A DNA stretch of 64,000 bases from the NCBI RefSeq assembly GCF_032154225.1, contig NZ_JALDYF010000017.1, forward strand, positions 1-64,000, given 5' to 3'. Within the stretch, counting starts at the first letter, position 1. Each line of letters opens with the position of its first letter. A program made the translations under genes and the position numbers. Below are positions 1 through 8,579 of the stretch, one piece after another. The notes under the pieces were generated by a model that saw nothing but the letters and a program-made list of their open reading frames with translations, was not told the origin of the DNA and made no database searches. The DNA is from Psychrobacillus sp032154225 (GTDB lineage Bacteria; Bacillota; Bacilli; Bacillales_A; Planococcaceae).

Positions 1-58
1 CTAGCGACCGAGGAGGCTCACCGCCCGCCCCACGGAAAGCGTCCTCCCTGTAGCGTAA
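1..58. repeat. GC-rich dispersed repeat, partial copy at window edge
   Basis: This stretch is far richer in GC than its surroundings. It matches the 3' half of the unit at 4115-4235: both have GCGAC(C)GAGGAG, then CCGC(G)CCCGCC, then a GCGTCC block. The 5' half lies outside the window. Units of this kind (ending in a GCGTCCGC block) are, from memory, widely scattered between genes in Bacillaceae and Planococcaceae. Function unknown. Confidence 0.6.
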
Positions 59-154
59 ATCCCTGCCGAAACTCTCTATTAAGACGCATTTTATGTAGAA
101 AGCGAACGAAAATACATAATTGAATAAAAGGGTTAATCAACAGGCGTGATATTA

Positions 155-188
155 CAAAAAAACTTACTCCTTAGTGGAATAAGTTTTT
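155..188 (-). terminator. Rho-independent terminator after the CcdA-like gene
   Basis: An imperfect hairpin (AAAACTTA paired with TAAGTTTT, with a further CC/GG pair) starts a few bases after the minus-strand stop at 191. On the minus strand it is followed by a run of seven T. Confidence 0.7.
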
Positions 189-190
189 AA

Positions 191-925
191 TTAGATCCCC
201 CAATAAGTAATCGTGTCAAAAATTCCGATAAGGATAAGAATAACTCCTGCAATTCGTTGCGCAACTCTGCCCATCTTCACACTTTTTTTCATCAATAATT
301 GCTTAATATCGAAAAACCACAATAATGCAAATAAAAGAATGAGTGGAATAGAGGTAGCAATACCAAAAACTGCTGGTAGGATAAAACCATAGGAAGTAGA
401 CACTACAGTTGGCATAAGCCAAGCAAAAAAGAGTATAAACATAGTTGGACAGAAAGCGAGAGAAAAACTAGCTCCCAACATAAAAGAACCGAGCTTCCCT
501 TCCTTCAATACCATTGGAACATGCATCGTTAAACGATTAAGAAATCTTAACTTTAAGACACCTATTAATACAAATCCCGTAACAATCATTAAAGGACCAA
601 TCACTTGACGAAAGAAAGGAAAATACGCGGTCATTTTCGTTTCAAATGATTGACCAAATAACCAAGCAAACAATCCAATTAAACTAAACACAACAACCTT
701 TCCAATGATGAAAAATAGAATTTCTCCGAAGTTATCTTTCATTTGAACAGTACGACTTCCGTAAAAAGTAATGGCACTCATATTTCCAGTAAGTTGACAT
801 GGTGCAACAGCCCCTATCAAACCAAGCAAGAGTGCAACGACAATTGGATAATGTTCAAAAGAGTTTAAAAAAAGAGTAACTGGCTCACTAATTGTTTGAC
901 TGATCTTCGACATCAAACTATACAT
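191..925 (-). CDS. CcdA/DsbD-type thiol-disulfide membrane transporter
   Basis: A 244-residue protein with about six hydrophobic segments. It carries two cysteines inside membrane segments, C43 (APCQ) and C159 (FCPT), in the positions that carry electrons across the membrane in the CcdA/DsbD transmembrane family. Proteins of this family pass reducing equivalents from cytoplasmic thioredoxin to an outer-face thiol protein. The ResA-like protein encoded divergently at 3192 is an obvious partner. It is the last gene of a minus-strand run, kinase-regulator-transporter, with 30 bp between the regulator stop and this start. The TauE/SafE or UreH-like annotation sometimes given to this fold is the main alternative. 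Confidence 0.75.
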   Translation of the reverse strand: MYSLMSKISQTISEPVTLFLNSFEHYPIVVALLLGLIGAVAPCQLTGNMSAITFYGSRTVQMKDNFGEILFFIIGKVVVFSLIGLFAWLFGQSFETKMTAYFPFFRQVIGPLMIVTGFVLIGVLKLRFLNRLTMHVPMVLKEGKLGSFMLGASFSLAFCPTMFILFFAWLMPTVVSTSYGFILPAVFGIATSIPLILLFALLWFFDIKQLLMKKSVKMGRVAQRIAGVILILIGIFDTITYWGI

Positions 926-955
926 CTATGAAACACCTTCCACTTTCTTATTTTA

Positions 956-1633
956 TTAGCTCCACTTATAGCCAATTCCCCATACAGTCTTCAAAAATTC
1001 ATCAATAGGAAATCCAGAACTTTTCAGCTTGTCTCTTAAATTACGAATATGCGAATCCACAGTCCTCGTATCTGTATATGTGCCATATTCCCACGCAGCA
1101 TCTAATAGTTCCTCTCGCGTATACGTCTTTTTAGGACGAGATATTAAAGCTTCTATTATAAAAAATTCTTTTAAAGTAAGTTGGACATTCAAATCATGAT
1201 AATGTAAAGAATACATTTCTTTATCTAACTTAAACTCATCGTAAATAATCTCTACCTGCTTCGTCTCATCGTCAGAGATTCTGCGTAAAATAGCATTTAC
1301 TCTTGCTACTAACTCTTTTTCATCAAAAGGCTTCGTAATATAATCGTCCGCCCCTGTGTTTAACCCTTTTACTAAATCTTCCTTATTAGCCCTTGCAGTT
1401 AACATAATAATCGGTACATCAGAAAATTGTCGTATTTTTTCACATACCTCCCAACCGTCCATCTCGGGCATCATAACATCTAATAAAACAAGATTTATTT
1501 TCTCCTGCTTTAGTATTTCTAACGCTTTCTTTCCACTTGTTTCTTTCACACATTTATAGCCAAGCGGCAAAAGAAATAATTCGATTAAATTCAACATTCG
1601 TTGTTCATCATCTACTAATAAAATCGTCCGCAT
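956..1633 (-). CDS. OmpR/PhoB-family response regulator
   Basis: 225 residues. The N-terminal receiver domain has the acidic pair (VDDE), the phospho-acceptor aspartate in LLDVMMPEMDGW (about residue 53), and the conserved lysine in ITKPFDEKEL (about residue 102). The C-terminal half is a winged helix ending in TVDSHIRNLRDKL...GIGYKW, typical of OmpR-type DNA binding. It lies 14 bp downstream of the kinase at 1648-3009 and upstream of the CcdA-like gene, so kinase, regulator and transporter are probably one transcript. Kinase before regulator is the less common order. Its likely targets are this operon and the divergent ResA-like gene. Confidence 0.9.
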   Translation of the reverse strand: MRTILLVDDEQRMLNLIELFLLPLGYKCVKETSGKKALEILKQEKINLVLLDVMMPEMDGWEVCEKIRQFSDVPIIMLTARANKEDLVKGLNTGADDYITKPFDEKELVARVNAILRRISDDETKQVEIIYDEFKLDKEMYSLHYHDLNVQLTLKEFFIIEALISRPKKTYTREELLDAAWEYGTYTDTRTVDSHIRNLRDKLKSSGFPIDEFLKTVWGIGYKWS

Positions 1634-1647
1634 CTATTTTACCCCCA

Positions 1648-3009
1648 TTAAATCGTTACAGTAAATGTGCTTCCTTCTCCTACAACACTTTTTACTTCAA
1701 TACTTCCCCCATGCGCCTCCACTAACTCTTTCACGACTGCGAGACCAATTCCTGATCCCCCAAAAGAACGTGACCGTGACTTTTCCACTCGGTATAATTT
1801 CTCAAAGATAAAACCTAATTCATCTGCCGGAATACCAATTCCAAAGTCAATAACTGAAATAATTGTCTTCTCTTCTTTTTTATACACTTTCAAAGTAACC
1901 GTTGTGTTTTCTTTCGAATATTTCAATGAATTATCCAATAGATTAAGTACTATTTGCTCCAATCGTAAAGAATCCGCATACAGTTGAACATTTTCCTCAC
2001 ACACTAAATTTAGCTGAAGTCCCTTTAGTTCAAAAGAATGCTCTACAAGTTGGAAAATATCTTCTAAAAATGGGCGTGCACCAAAATAGTCTTTTGACAC
2101 TGTGAACGTATTCTCGTCCATTTTTGCTAAATCTAATAAGTTTTTTACAAGTTCCTTCATTCGTTCTGACTCTTCTGCAATAATGGCAAGATAGTTTTCT
2201 CTTTCCTTTTCACTTACTTCTTTTCTCATAGCCACTTTCGTATATCCGATTAAATACGTCAAAGGTGTACTTAATTCGTGCGCAATCGAAGCCAAAAATT
2301 CATTTCTTTCCGTTTTTAAACGCTCCAGATCATTCGCTAACTTTTGAATCGAACCCGACAACTCGCCAAGTTCGTCTTTACCGATGAATGGGAGACTCAC
2401 GTCGAAATCCCCTTCACTCAATTTCTCCGTTGCTTCTTTCATGCGAATTAAAGGTCGTGTCAGAATTTTAGATAAGCCAAAGTAGATGATAAAAAGCACG
2501 ACAACACTTGTCCCTCCTGCCATTCCAAAATGCATGTTCAACTCACTAACTAACTGCTCAATGGAACGTGTGCTTTGAAACATAACGACATAACCTGTGT
2601 TTCCTGTATCTGATATATACGGATGTGCACTAACAATATAAGGATTTTCCTCCCAATCTGAAATTAATATTGTATCGGTTGTTGGATAGTTATCCTTGAG
2701 CAAAGAAAGTGTTTCTTTCAGCGATATAATCTCTTCGTCCGAGCTATTTGTAACATTCCCGTTACTATCCGTTATCACAACTTCTCTTTCTTCGCCCTTT
2801 TCCATCAATACAATATGCTTCATTGTTATGTCTGAATAATGCCCGATAAGTACATCTCGATGATTCGATCCACTCGCCAACAACTGGGAGAATTCTTCTT
2901 CTGTTCTTGTTTGAATGATATTTTGATGAAGATAAAAGATAAGAAATGATTCCATTATTAAAACGACTATAAAAAAATAAGCTGCTAACTTAGTCGATAT
3001 TCGATTCAT
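1648..3009 (-). CDS. Sensor histidine kinase, membrane-bound
   Basis: 453 residues: an N-terminal membrane helix (about 8-27), an extracytoplasmic sensor region of roughly 130 residues, a second helix (about 165-185), HAMP (about 186-240), a HisKA dimerisation domain with the phospho-accepting histidine in ASIAHELSTPLTYL, and an ATPase domain with N box (LLDNSLKYS), G1 (DFGIGIP), F box and G2 (GGSGIGLAVV). It is paired with the regulator at 956-1633. The signal is unknown; the linked thiol-redox genes suggest envelope redox or thiol stress, which is inference. Confidence 0.9.
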   Translation of the reverse strand: MNRISTKLAAYFFIVVLIMESFLIFYLHQNIIQTRTEEEFSQLLASGSNHRDVLIGHYSDITMKHIVLMEKGEEREVVITDSNGNVTNSSDEEIISLKETLSLLKDNYPTTDTILISDWEENPYIVSAHPYISDTGNTGYVVMFQSTRSIEQLVSELNMHFGMAGGTSVVVLFIIYFGLSKILTRPLIRMKEATEKLSEGDFDVSLPFIGKDELGELSGSIQKLANDLERLKTERNEFLASIAHELSTPLTYLIGYTKVAMRKEVSEKERENYLAIIAEESERMKELVKNLLDLAKMDENTFTVSKDYFGARPFLEDIFQLVEHSFELKGLQLNLVCEENVQLYADSLRLEQIVLNLLDNSLKYSKENTTVTLKVYKKEEKTIISVIDFGIGIPADELGFIFEKLYRVEKSRSRSFGGSGIGLAVVKELVEAHGGSIEVKSVVGEGSTFTVTI

Positions 3010-3094
3010 CCAAACACTCGCCTCTCTCCTCTAAAATAGTATAGAGAATAAATATGAAGAAAATATGCAGAAAACATTTTCCGAACATCTTTAT

Positions 3095-3108
3095 GACACT
3101 TTAGTGTC
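3095..3108. promoter_or_regulatory. Perfect palindrome in divergent promoter region
   Basis: GACACTTTAGTGTC is a near-perfect dyad midway between the divergent kinase operon (start 3009) and the ResA-like gene (start 3192). It is a plausible operator for the response regulator next door. No other copy was noticed. Confidence 0.35.
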
Positions 3109-3191
3109 TGCACACATTTTTGATATTTCTTTATTATAATATGAATGATGTCAATTACCTTTTGTTATTAAATTGGAAGGAGTAATTTTAT

Positions 3192-3725
3192 ATGAACAAC
3201 AAGAAAGAAACACGTGCTAAAATACGATTCGCTATTTTAAGCATATTAACTATCGCCATCGTCTTTACTATATATAGCAGCTTAACGAAAGACAAAAACG
3301 AAGTACTACAAGTAGGCGACTTAGCACCCGATTTCGTTTTAACTGATTTAGAAGGTGTAAGCCATCAACTATCTGACTATAAAGGACAAGGGGTCTTTTT
3401 AAACTTTTGGGGAACATGGTGCAAACCATGTCAAAAAGAGATGCCTGCCATGGGAAGACAATACGAAGTTTATAAAGATCAAGGCGTTCAAATTTTAGCC
3501 GTCAATATTGCAGAATCTGACTTTAAAGTGAGATCTTTCGCCGAACAATACGGCATGACATTCCCAACTTTAATCGATTCTACAAAAAAAGTAATGCAAA
3601 CGTACAATATCCGTCCATTACCTACAACTCTCCTCATAAATCCAAAAGGAAAAATTACTAAAATCATTACAGGTGAAATGAGTGAATCAGATATTCAAGG
3701 GTATATGGAGAGTATTAAGCCATGA
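3192..3725 (+). CDS. ResA-like membrane-anchored thioredoxin
   Basis: 177 residues. One N-terminal membrane helix (about 12-30) anchors a thioredoxin-fold domain on the outer face of the membrane. The redox motif is WCKPC (C77 and C80) in NFWGTWCKPCQKEMP, followed by the cis-proline region RPLPTTLLI. This matches the ResA/TlpA family, which reduces disulfides in apocytochrome c or other exported proteins. A strong GGAAGGAG site precedes the ATG. It is divergent from the kinase-regulator-CcdA genes; the CcdA-like protein would be its electron source. The usual resBC genes are absent here, so its substrate need not be cytochrome c. Confidence 0.8.
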   Translation: MNNKKETRAKIRFAILSILTIAIVFTIYSSLTKDKNEVLQVGDLAPDFVLTDLEGVSHQLSDYKGQGVFLNFWGTWCKPCQKEMPAMGRQYEVYKDQGVQILAVNIAESDFKVRSFAEQYGMTFPTLIDSTKKVMQTYNIRPLPTTLLINPKGKITKIITGEMSESDIQGYMESIKP

Positions 3726-3728
3726 ATA

Positions 3729-3756
3729 TAAAAAAAACGGGCAAAGTAACGCCCAG
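3729..3756 (-). terminator. Minus-strand hairpin with T-run
   Basis: GGGC AAAGTAAC GCCC is followed on the minus strand by a long T stretch. It faces away from the ResA-like gene, so it would terminate a transcript coming from the 3760-4040 segment. Confidence 0.5.
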
Positions 3757-4002
3757 TCCTTTAAAAGCAAAGTGTACGGGAACACTACAGTTTCCTGCTC
3801 GCTTCAGGCTTTGCAAATAGGCTATAAGATGATTGGGAAAATTTTTAAAGCATGTTGAAAGTGGCTGCGCCTCTTCCGACATGCTTTTTAGTCGGTCATC
3901 GTATAGCAATTGTTCGCCTTCCGTTCTCTGGAAACTTCCGTGCCAAGTAGTTAAATACTTTTGGCAATAGAAGGATGCAGGTGACATTCTATCTACTTTG
4001 AA
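3757..4002. other. Structured non-coding segment, possible RNA or repeat
   Basis: There is no convincing gene here, although the minus strand is open for 98 codons. The stretch holds several inverted repeats: AGCAAAG...CTTTGC near 3767-3815, AAAGCATGT...ACATGCTTT around 3848-3890, and a TGCCAA...TTGGCA hairpin around 3941-3965. It is bounded by a minus-strand terminator on one side and a plus-strand terminator on the other. This looks like a compact structured RNA or a dispersed repeat. No known RNA family (tmRNA, RNase P, SRP, 6S) was recognised. Confidence 0.35.
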
Positions 4003-4042
4003 AGCAGCCAAAGATACAACTTTGGCTGCTCTTGTGTTTTTT
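4003..4042 (+). terminator. Strong plus-strand terminator
   Basis: AGCAGCCAAAG and CTTTGGCTGCT form an 11-bp perfect stem with a six-base loop, followed by CTTGTGTTTTTT. It could end ResA-like transcription or a short RNA from the preceding segment. Confidence 0.65.
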
Positions 4043-4114
4043 GCACAGATACACTTCTATAATTTGATCCAGTGTATAGAAAGAATATGATTACATTCTT
4101 CTAAACTAGTTGAA

Positions 4115-4235
4115 TGAAGTGGAAAGCGGCGACTCAGGCGAGAACAGCGCGAGCTGAAAACCCCGCAGGAACGTCTTTTTGCGACGAGGAGATTGAAACC
4201 GCGCCCGCCGAACGCGTCCGCTTGAAACGGAATCC
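4115..4235. repeat. GC-rich dispersed repeat unit (~120 bp)
   Basis: A GC-rich island in AT-rich DNA, running from GGAAAGCGGCGACTC through CCCCGCAGGAACG to GCGTCCGC. The second half matches the partial unit at 1-58, and a degraded inverse piece lies near 53253-53282. There is no coding potential. It belongs to a family scattered in Bacillales intergenic DNA (from memory); role unknown. Confidence 0.65.
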
Positions 4236-4305
4236 ATTCTTATACATTCACACACTTTCTTAGTCTTAAAATGACTCTAAACCCATTGTTCATAGTACAT
4301 TTTCA

Positions 4306-4413
4306 TATACTTTCTTATCTTTTAAGAAAAGCGTAAGCGCCTATGTCTGCCCCGAGGGGCTAGACGCTGAAGCTAGACAGTTACTAAGTAGGAAAGTTTA
4401 TACTTTCTTATCT
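4306..4413. repeat. 78-bp repeat unit between 15-bp direct repeats
   Basis: TATACTTTCTTATCT occurs at 4306-4320 and again, identically, at 4399-4413. Between them lies a unit starting TTTAAGAAAAGCGTAAGCGCC, with the hairpin GCCCCGAGGGGC and AGACGCTGAAGCTAGAC. The GCGTAAGCGCC...GAAGCTAGAC core is a common intergenic repeat in Bacillus genomes (from memory). The flanking duplication may be a target duplication or part of the repeat itself. Confidence 0.5.
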
Positions 4414-4466
4414 GTTAAAAAAATACGCCTTCTTTCTTAAGAAGAGCATCTAATTTTCGTATATCC

Positions 4467-5375
4467 TCAACCTTCTTGATAATACATTGAATACAAGTCA
4501 TTTAATGTTACTTTCCCAAAACTAAACTCTGTTAGTTGATTTTCTTGAAGAAATTCAACAATACTTCCCAGTTTTTCTGCATCGTATCCGCGGACATCTA
4601 TTAAAGTAGCACCATTTGCCAATGATTGTATGTTTGTTTTTGGAAACTCTTTTGAAAACTTTTCTTTTATCTCATCTGTCATTCTCGTTACTCGAACGGT
4701 TGTGATTTTCTTTTCTTCAAATCCCGGGGATAGATCATTAACAAGTATTAACTCGCCATTTTTTATAAAGAATATGCGATCCGCATATTTCTCTAGGTTT
4801 TCTAATAAATGCGAAGCTACAATAATCGTTTTTCCTTCAGACTTCTTTTTAACTAATATTTGTGAAATCAACTCGACATGAGTAGGGTCCAACCCATTCA
4901 TCACTTCGTCCATTAACATCACTTGCGTATCCGATACAATTTGCATCGCAAAACAAAGTCTTTGGCGCATACCTAAAGAATACGTTCCTGTGTGCTTGTT
5001 TATATAGGACGTCATTCCAAGTTCTTTTATTGTGCGATCAATCAATTTTTGATTACTGCTCCACATAGAAGAATAAATTTTTAAATGCTCTTTTCCAGAA
5101 ATCTGATTATATAAGTCACTTTGATCAGGCATCATGGATACTAGTTGATGGATTTTCACTTCATTCTTTTTATTTGTATATTCTAACTTCTGATTTAAAA
5201 TGACTTTACCGCTTTTTGGATTGATATAATTCATGATGACATTCATAAGCGTTGACTTCCCAGTTCCGTTTGGGGCTACCAAACCAATAATTTCCCCTTG
5301 ATTGAACATCTCAGAAACATCTTTTAAAATGACTTTACCCGAAAACTGGACGCCAATATTTTTTAACTCAATCAT
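4467..5375 (-). CDS. ABC transporter ATP-binding protein
   Basis: 302 residues with Walker A (GLVAPNGTGKST, about 32-43), signature (YSLGMRQRL), Walker B with catalytic glutamate (VMLMDEVMNGL) and the switch histidine in IIVASHLLENL. The C-terminal tail of about 80 residues is typical of ABC-2-type exporters for antimicrobials or lipids. A GGAGGG site precedes the ATG. It is the third gene of a minus-strand operon after two permease genes, 23 bp downstream of the second. The C in the usual C-loop LSGG is replaced by SLGMRQ, still within family variation. Confidence 0.88.
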   Translation of the reverse strand: MIELKNIGVQFSGKVILKDVSEMFNQGEIIGLVAPNGTGKSTLMNVIMNYINPKSGKVILNQKLEYTNKKNEVKIHQLVSMMPDQSDLYNQISGKEHLKIYSSMWSSNQKLIDRTIKELGMTSYINKHTGTYSLGMRQRLCFAMQIVSDTQVMLMDEVMNGLDPTHVELISQILVKKKSEGKTIIVASHLLENLEKYADRIFFIKNGELILVNDLSPGFEEKKITTVRVTRMTDEIKEKFSKEFPKTNIQSLANGATLIDVRGYDAEKLGSIVEFLQENQLTEFSFGKVTLNDLYSMYYQEG

Positions 5376-5398
5376 ACCTTCCCTCCATCCGTATGAAA

Positions 5399-6586
5399 CT
5401 AAAGTAGTTTAAATTTTCTATGGTTACTCATTAAGAAAATTAAAAACAGAAAAACACATGTACATAACCCCATTACGACAAGCCCACTTCTTAATGAGAG
5501 TGCATCGGAAACATAGAGATAATTCCGGTATCCCGAAATGATTTGCCCTACTTGAACGTAGCTTGTCGGGTACCACTGCGCATTCCATTCGATACCAATT
5601 CCTCTACTAAAGTAGATAAATTCAGCAAAAAGAAACACACAACCTACCAATAGATTTGCAAACTCGTTTTTTAGCATCACACTTACAAGTAGCAAAAGAG
5701 ATATGATAAAGAAAAACCAAACGACTATGAATAACAGATTTTGAATTAAATATTCACCCATCGTTATCGTTGAGAACAGATCTTCACTAAAAGAGTAATT
5801 AGGAACAGGTAAATTAAAATGACCAAACCCATATTGACTACCAATTATTAACAGACCTACAAGGAGTGGAATAATTGCTAAAATACTACCTAGTAAAGAA
5901 ACCCCTCCTTTAACGATCAACTTTCTCCAATCCGAAAGTGGTAAACCTTGCAACAGAGTTGGATTCTGTCGATCTTTCAACACGATATCCACTGTGAAGA
6001 GAATACAACTAACAAGAAGAATTAACGGCAAATAGGAGTGCAACAAACGCTGCAATGTTTGTAACGCTGTCCTTTCCTCGAAAACATTTACAGATAAATC
6101 CGATTTCCCTTCTGTATAGTCTTCGTAACGACTTGCAGAAGACAAATACGCATAATGTCCATCCATAACAGCGTAACTATTTCCATACGTATAATACCCG
6201 GGATTGTAGTATAGAACTTCACTTTCAAATGTGAATTTATCGGAGTACGTATACCACTTGGATGTAGCCTCTGCATACTCTTCTAAGTTGTTTTTTTCGA
6301 TAGCATCCAATCTTGCTTTATCATATTCATTCCATTCTGGGAATATAGAAACTGCAAAAGCCGTTAAATAATGCATCCCTTCCCTAATCACCACATTATC
6401 TAAAAATTCCTCCCTCGTTAAGTATCTTGCCTCTATTTCAAGTACATCTACTTTTTCAATAGGATCATATTCCGGAGCTATTTTTAGGGCATAGTAACAA
6501 GATAAAAAAAGTAGAATGACATAAATGGCGATATTCTTTTTATTGCTCATAAATTGAAAAAATTCCATCTTAAAATACGCTCGCAT
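5399..6586 (-). CDS. ABC-2-type transporter permease
   Basis: 395 residues: an N-terminal membrane helix (about 18-36), a large extracytoplasmic region of about 140 residues, then five or six helices. This is the layout of ABC-2 exporter permeases with an extended first loop. It lies 12 bp after the upstream permease gene (6599-7717) and 23 bp before the ATPase gene, so the three form one exporter. Start ATG follows GGAGAG. Substrate unknown; peptides, antibiotics or lipids are possible. Confidence 0.75.
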   Translation of the reverse strand: MRAYFKMEFFQFMSNKKNIAIYVILLFLSCYYALKIAPEYDPIEKVDVLEIEARYLTREEFLDNVVIREGMHYLTAFAVSIFPEWNEYDKARLDAIEKNNLEEYAEATSKWYTYSDKFTFESEVLYYNPGYYTYGNSYAVMDGHYAYLSSASRYEDYTEGKSDLSVNVFEERTALQTLQRLLHSYLPLILLVSCILFTVDIVLKDRQNPTLLQGLPLSDWRKLIVKGGVSLLGSILAIIPLLVGLLIIGSQYGFGHFNLPVPNYSFSEDLFSTITMGEYLIQNLLFIVVWFFFIISLLLLVSVMLKNEFANLLVGCVFLFAEFIYFSRGIGIEWNAQWYPTSYVQVGQIISGYRNYLYVSDALSLRSGLVVMGLCTCVFLFLIFLMSNHRKFKLL

Positions 6587-6598
6587 TATCTCACTCTC

Positions 6599-7717
6599 CT
6601 ATACTTTTTTTAGTTTCCCAGTAGTCAAAAATAACTTTACAGCGACTATCATTAGGGTAATGCTTACCCCAATTGAAATAAGTCCATATGTGCCATTTAA
6701 AACAACTGGGTTTGCAAGGTCGAGTGTCTGTCCGTTCAATATGCTAGCAAAATTCAAATAGTTAAATGGGTTAAATGGAATAACATTCATCATGCTTGGA
6801 AATAACAAAGGGAGAACATACAAGAACAACTGCGTAAACAACGTTAAATACATGTTCTTCAATAAAACATTCAAAATGACCGATAAAAGGATAGTGAAAA
6901 TAGAAATAAAAACCATATAAAGAATCGATATACCTAAATATTTATAAATAGGATAAATAGCAAAATCACCGTTAAAAACAGCTATAGGATAAGATGAATC
7001 TCCCAATCCATACAAATAAATTAAAGGTAAACTGCATACAAATAACTCCAAAATAAATACACTTACTAGAAGCATGGAGGACATACACTTAGCGATAACG
7101 TACTTATCAAACGTTATAGGATATCCCTTAATAATGGACGTATGCTGGAATTCTTCTGTCATAATGCCACATGAATAAACACTCATGAAAATAAACCAAA
7201 CCGAGCCTAACATACCAAATAAATAAATGAGAAATGGAAAGAAGGATAATGGATCTGATTCCAATGAGAGTCCCGTTTCCTTCATATATTGATAAAACAT
7301 TCGATCCAACTGGTTTTCTCTTTTAGAAGGGAGATAATTCGCAACCATATCAAAACCTTCCATATCAAACGAGTTCGCCCTTAAAGTTGTAACTTCTATT
7401 GCTGTATCTAAATACAAGTCTGGTAGATTCATTTTCACTGCCATACGTTGCCTCACTACAAGCTGATGCTGAAGCGCTAAATTCTTATATAAATCACTGC
7501 CATTCCCATTTTCCGTGGCATCGACATTTTGAAATCTACCCAGTGCCGAAGCAAGGGATTGATACTCCCCTGATTTCTCTTTTACTTCATTTCCGAAATC
7601 CTCCGTTTTCACAAATAAAGCCAAGCCAAAAACAAATACCGCCACAATAATACAAGCAAAAATATTCTTTTTATTTGATTTCTCCAAGATAAAAAAGGTC
7701 TTTAAAATATTCCACAT
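6599..7717 (-). CDS. ABC-2-type transporter permease (first gene of operon)
   Basis: 372 residues from the chosen ATG at 7717 (MWNILKTFFILEKSNKK), which has GGGGG six bases upstream; longer in-frame starts up to 7780 lack a good site. The topology mirrors its neighbour: one N-terminal helix, a loop of about 130 residues, then about six helices. The two permeases probably heterodimerise with the ATPase at 4467-5375. The products look distantly related to each other. Confidence 0.75.
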   Translation of the reverse strand: MWNILKTFFILEKSNKKNIFACIIVAVFVFGLALFVKTEDFGNEVKEKSGEYQSLASALGRFQNVDATENGNGSDLYKNLALQHQLVVRQRMAVKMNLPDLYLDTAIEVTTLRANSFDMEGFDMVANYLPSKRENQLDRMFYQYMKETGLSLESDPLSFFPFLIYLFGMLGSVWFIFMSVYSCGIMTEEFQHTSIIKGYPITFDKYVIAKCMSSMLLVSVFILELFVCSLPLIYLYGLGDSSYPIAVFNGDFAIYPIYKYLGISILYMVFISIFTILLSVILNVLLKNMYLTLFTQLFLYVLPLLFPSMMNVIPFNPFNYLNFASILNGQTLDLANPVVLNGTYGLISIGVSITLMIVAVKLFLTTGKLKKV

Positions 7718-8025
7718 AGACATCCCCCAATAAAGAAATTCTTCTAAAAATACACAAACACCCTTTAACAATTTTAACATTAATTATAAAATTAGGTACT
7801 TATTTTTCTACCTATTCTGAATTTAAAGATAAATTCGCAACCAACACTATTTACAGCGGTCTTTCTCTCCTCTTAAACATTTTTTGTCTAAACTGTGAAC
7901 ACAACTTGTAGCAGAAAGTAAAAAAAGACTTACATCAGAGATTTTTTTTTTGCTACACTAACAAACAGACTAGGTAGTGCAGTATCGACATTATCTAAAA
8001 TATATGTTTGGAAAGGAAGAAAGAA
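7718..8025. other. Divergent intergenic region
   Basis: No gene is seen in these 308 bases. They separate the minus-strand ABC operon from the plus-strand DUF2798 gene and must hold both promoters. No operator or hairpin stood out clearly. Confidence 0.4.
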
Positions 8026-8523
8026 ATGAAACAAGATATAAGACTACCAAGAAACGGGAAGGAGGGTGCTTTATACGGGGCAATTATTTGTACACTGACA
8101 GTTCTGTTTATGACATCATTAAATGTCTTTCTAGCTGTAGGGGAAATAAATAAATTCGCTATTTTATCAATTCTTAAGACACTACCAATCATTTGGATTA
8201 TTGTCATGATTATTGAACCAGTTCTTATTGGTCGTATTGCTGAAAAGTTAGTTGGAAGATTTACGGAACCTACGGACAGTTTTAACGCCAAAATTTTGTT
8301 TCGCATCTTGTTCACTGTACTAGGAATGTCAGTTGTTATGACTCTTATCGGAGATATTATTGGAAACGGTTTTCATAGTGAAATCTTTAGCAACTTCTTT
8401 ACGAATTGGCCAAGAAACTTCTTAATCGTCTTAATTGCTGAAAGCTTAGTAATTCAGCCAATCGCCCGTTTTGTAATGGTAAAGCTACATGCCTCTCAAG
8501 ATAAAACGGCAATACAGCCTTAA
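8026..8523 (+). CDS. DUF2798-family membrane protein
   Basis: 165 residues from ATG 8026, with AAAGGAAG at good spacing; an in-frame TTG at 8008 is less likely. Two repeated pairs of membrane helices are seen. Each pair contains a helix-loop-helix ending in E-xx-V/L-I-xx-I-A-R (EPVLIGRIAEKL and ESLVIQPIARFV), the internal duplication characteristic of DUF2798. Function is unknown. It is a single gene, ended by a strong terminator. Confidence 0.7.
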   Translation: MKQDIRLPRNGKEGALYGAIICTLTVLFMTSLNVFLAVGEINKFAILSILKTLPIIWIIVMIIEPVLIGRIAEKLVGRFTEPTDSFNAKILFRILFTVLGMSVVMTLIGDIIGNGFHSEIFSNFFTNWPRNFLIVLIAESLVIQPIARFVMVKLHASQDKTAIQP

Positions 8524-8532
8524 TAAACAAAG

Positions 8533-8569
8533 AAACTCACCGACAAATTGATTTTGTCGGTGAGTTTTT
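8533..8569. terminator. Bidirectional terminator
   Basis: AAACTCACCGACAAA and TTTGTCGGTGAGTTT form a 15-bp perfect stem with T runs available on both strands. It serves the DUF2798 gene and the convergent O-methyltransferase gene. Confidence 0.85.
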
Positions 8570-8579
8570 CAAATGAATA

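Noticed and set aside
3715..4011. 98-codon minus-strand frame as a gene
   Set aside because: It has no ribosome site, its frame covers hairpins and a terminator, and the protein lacks any family look.
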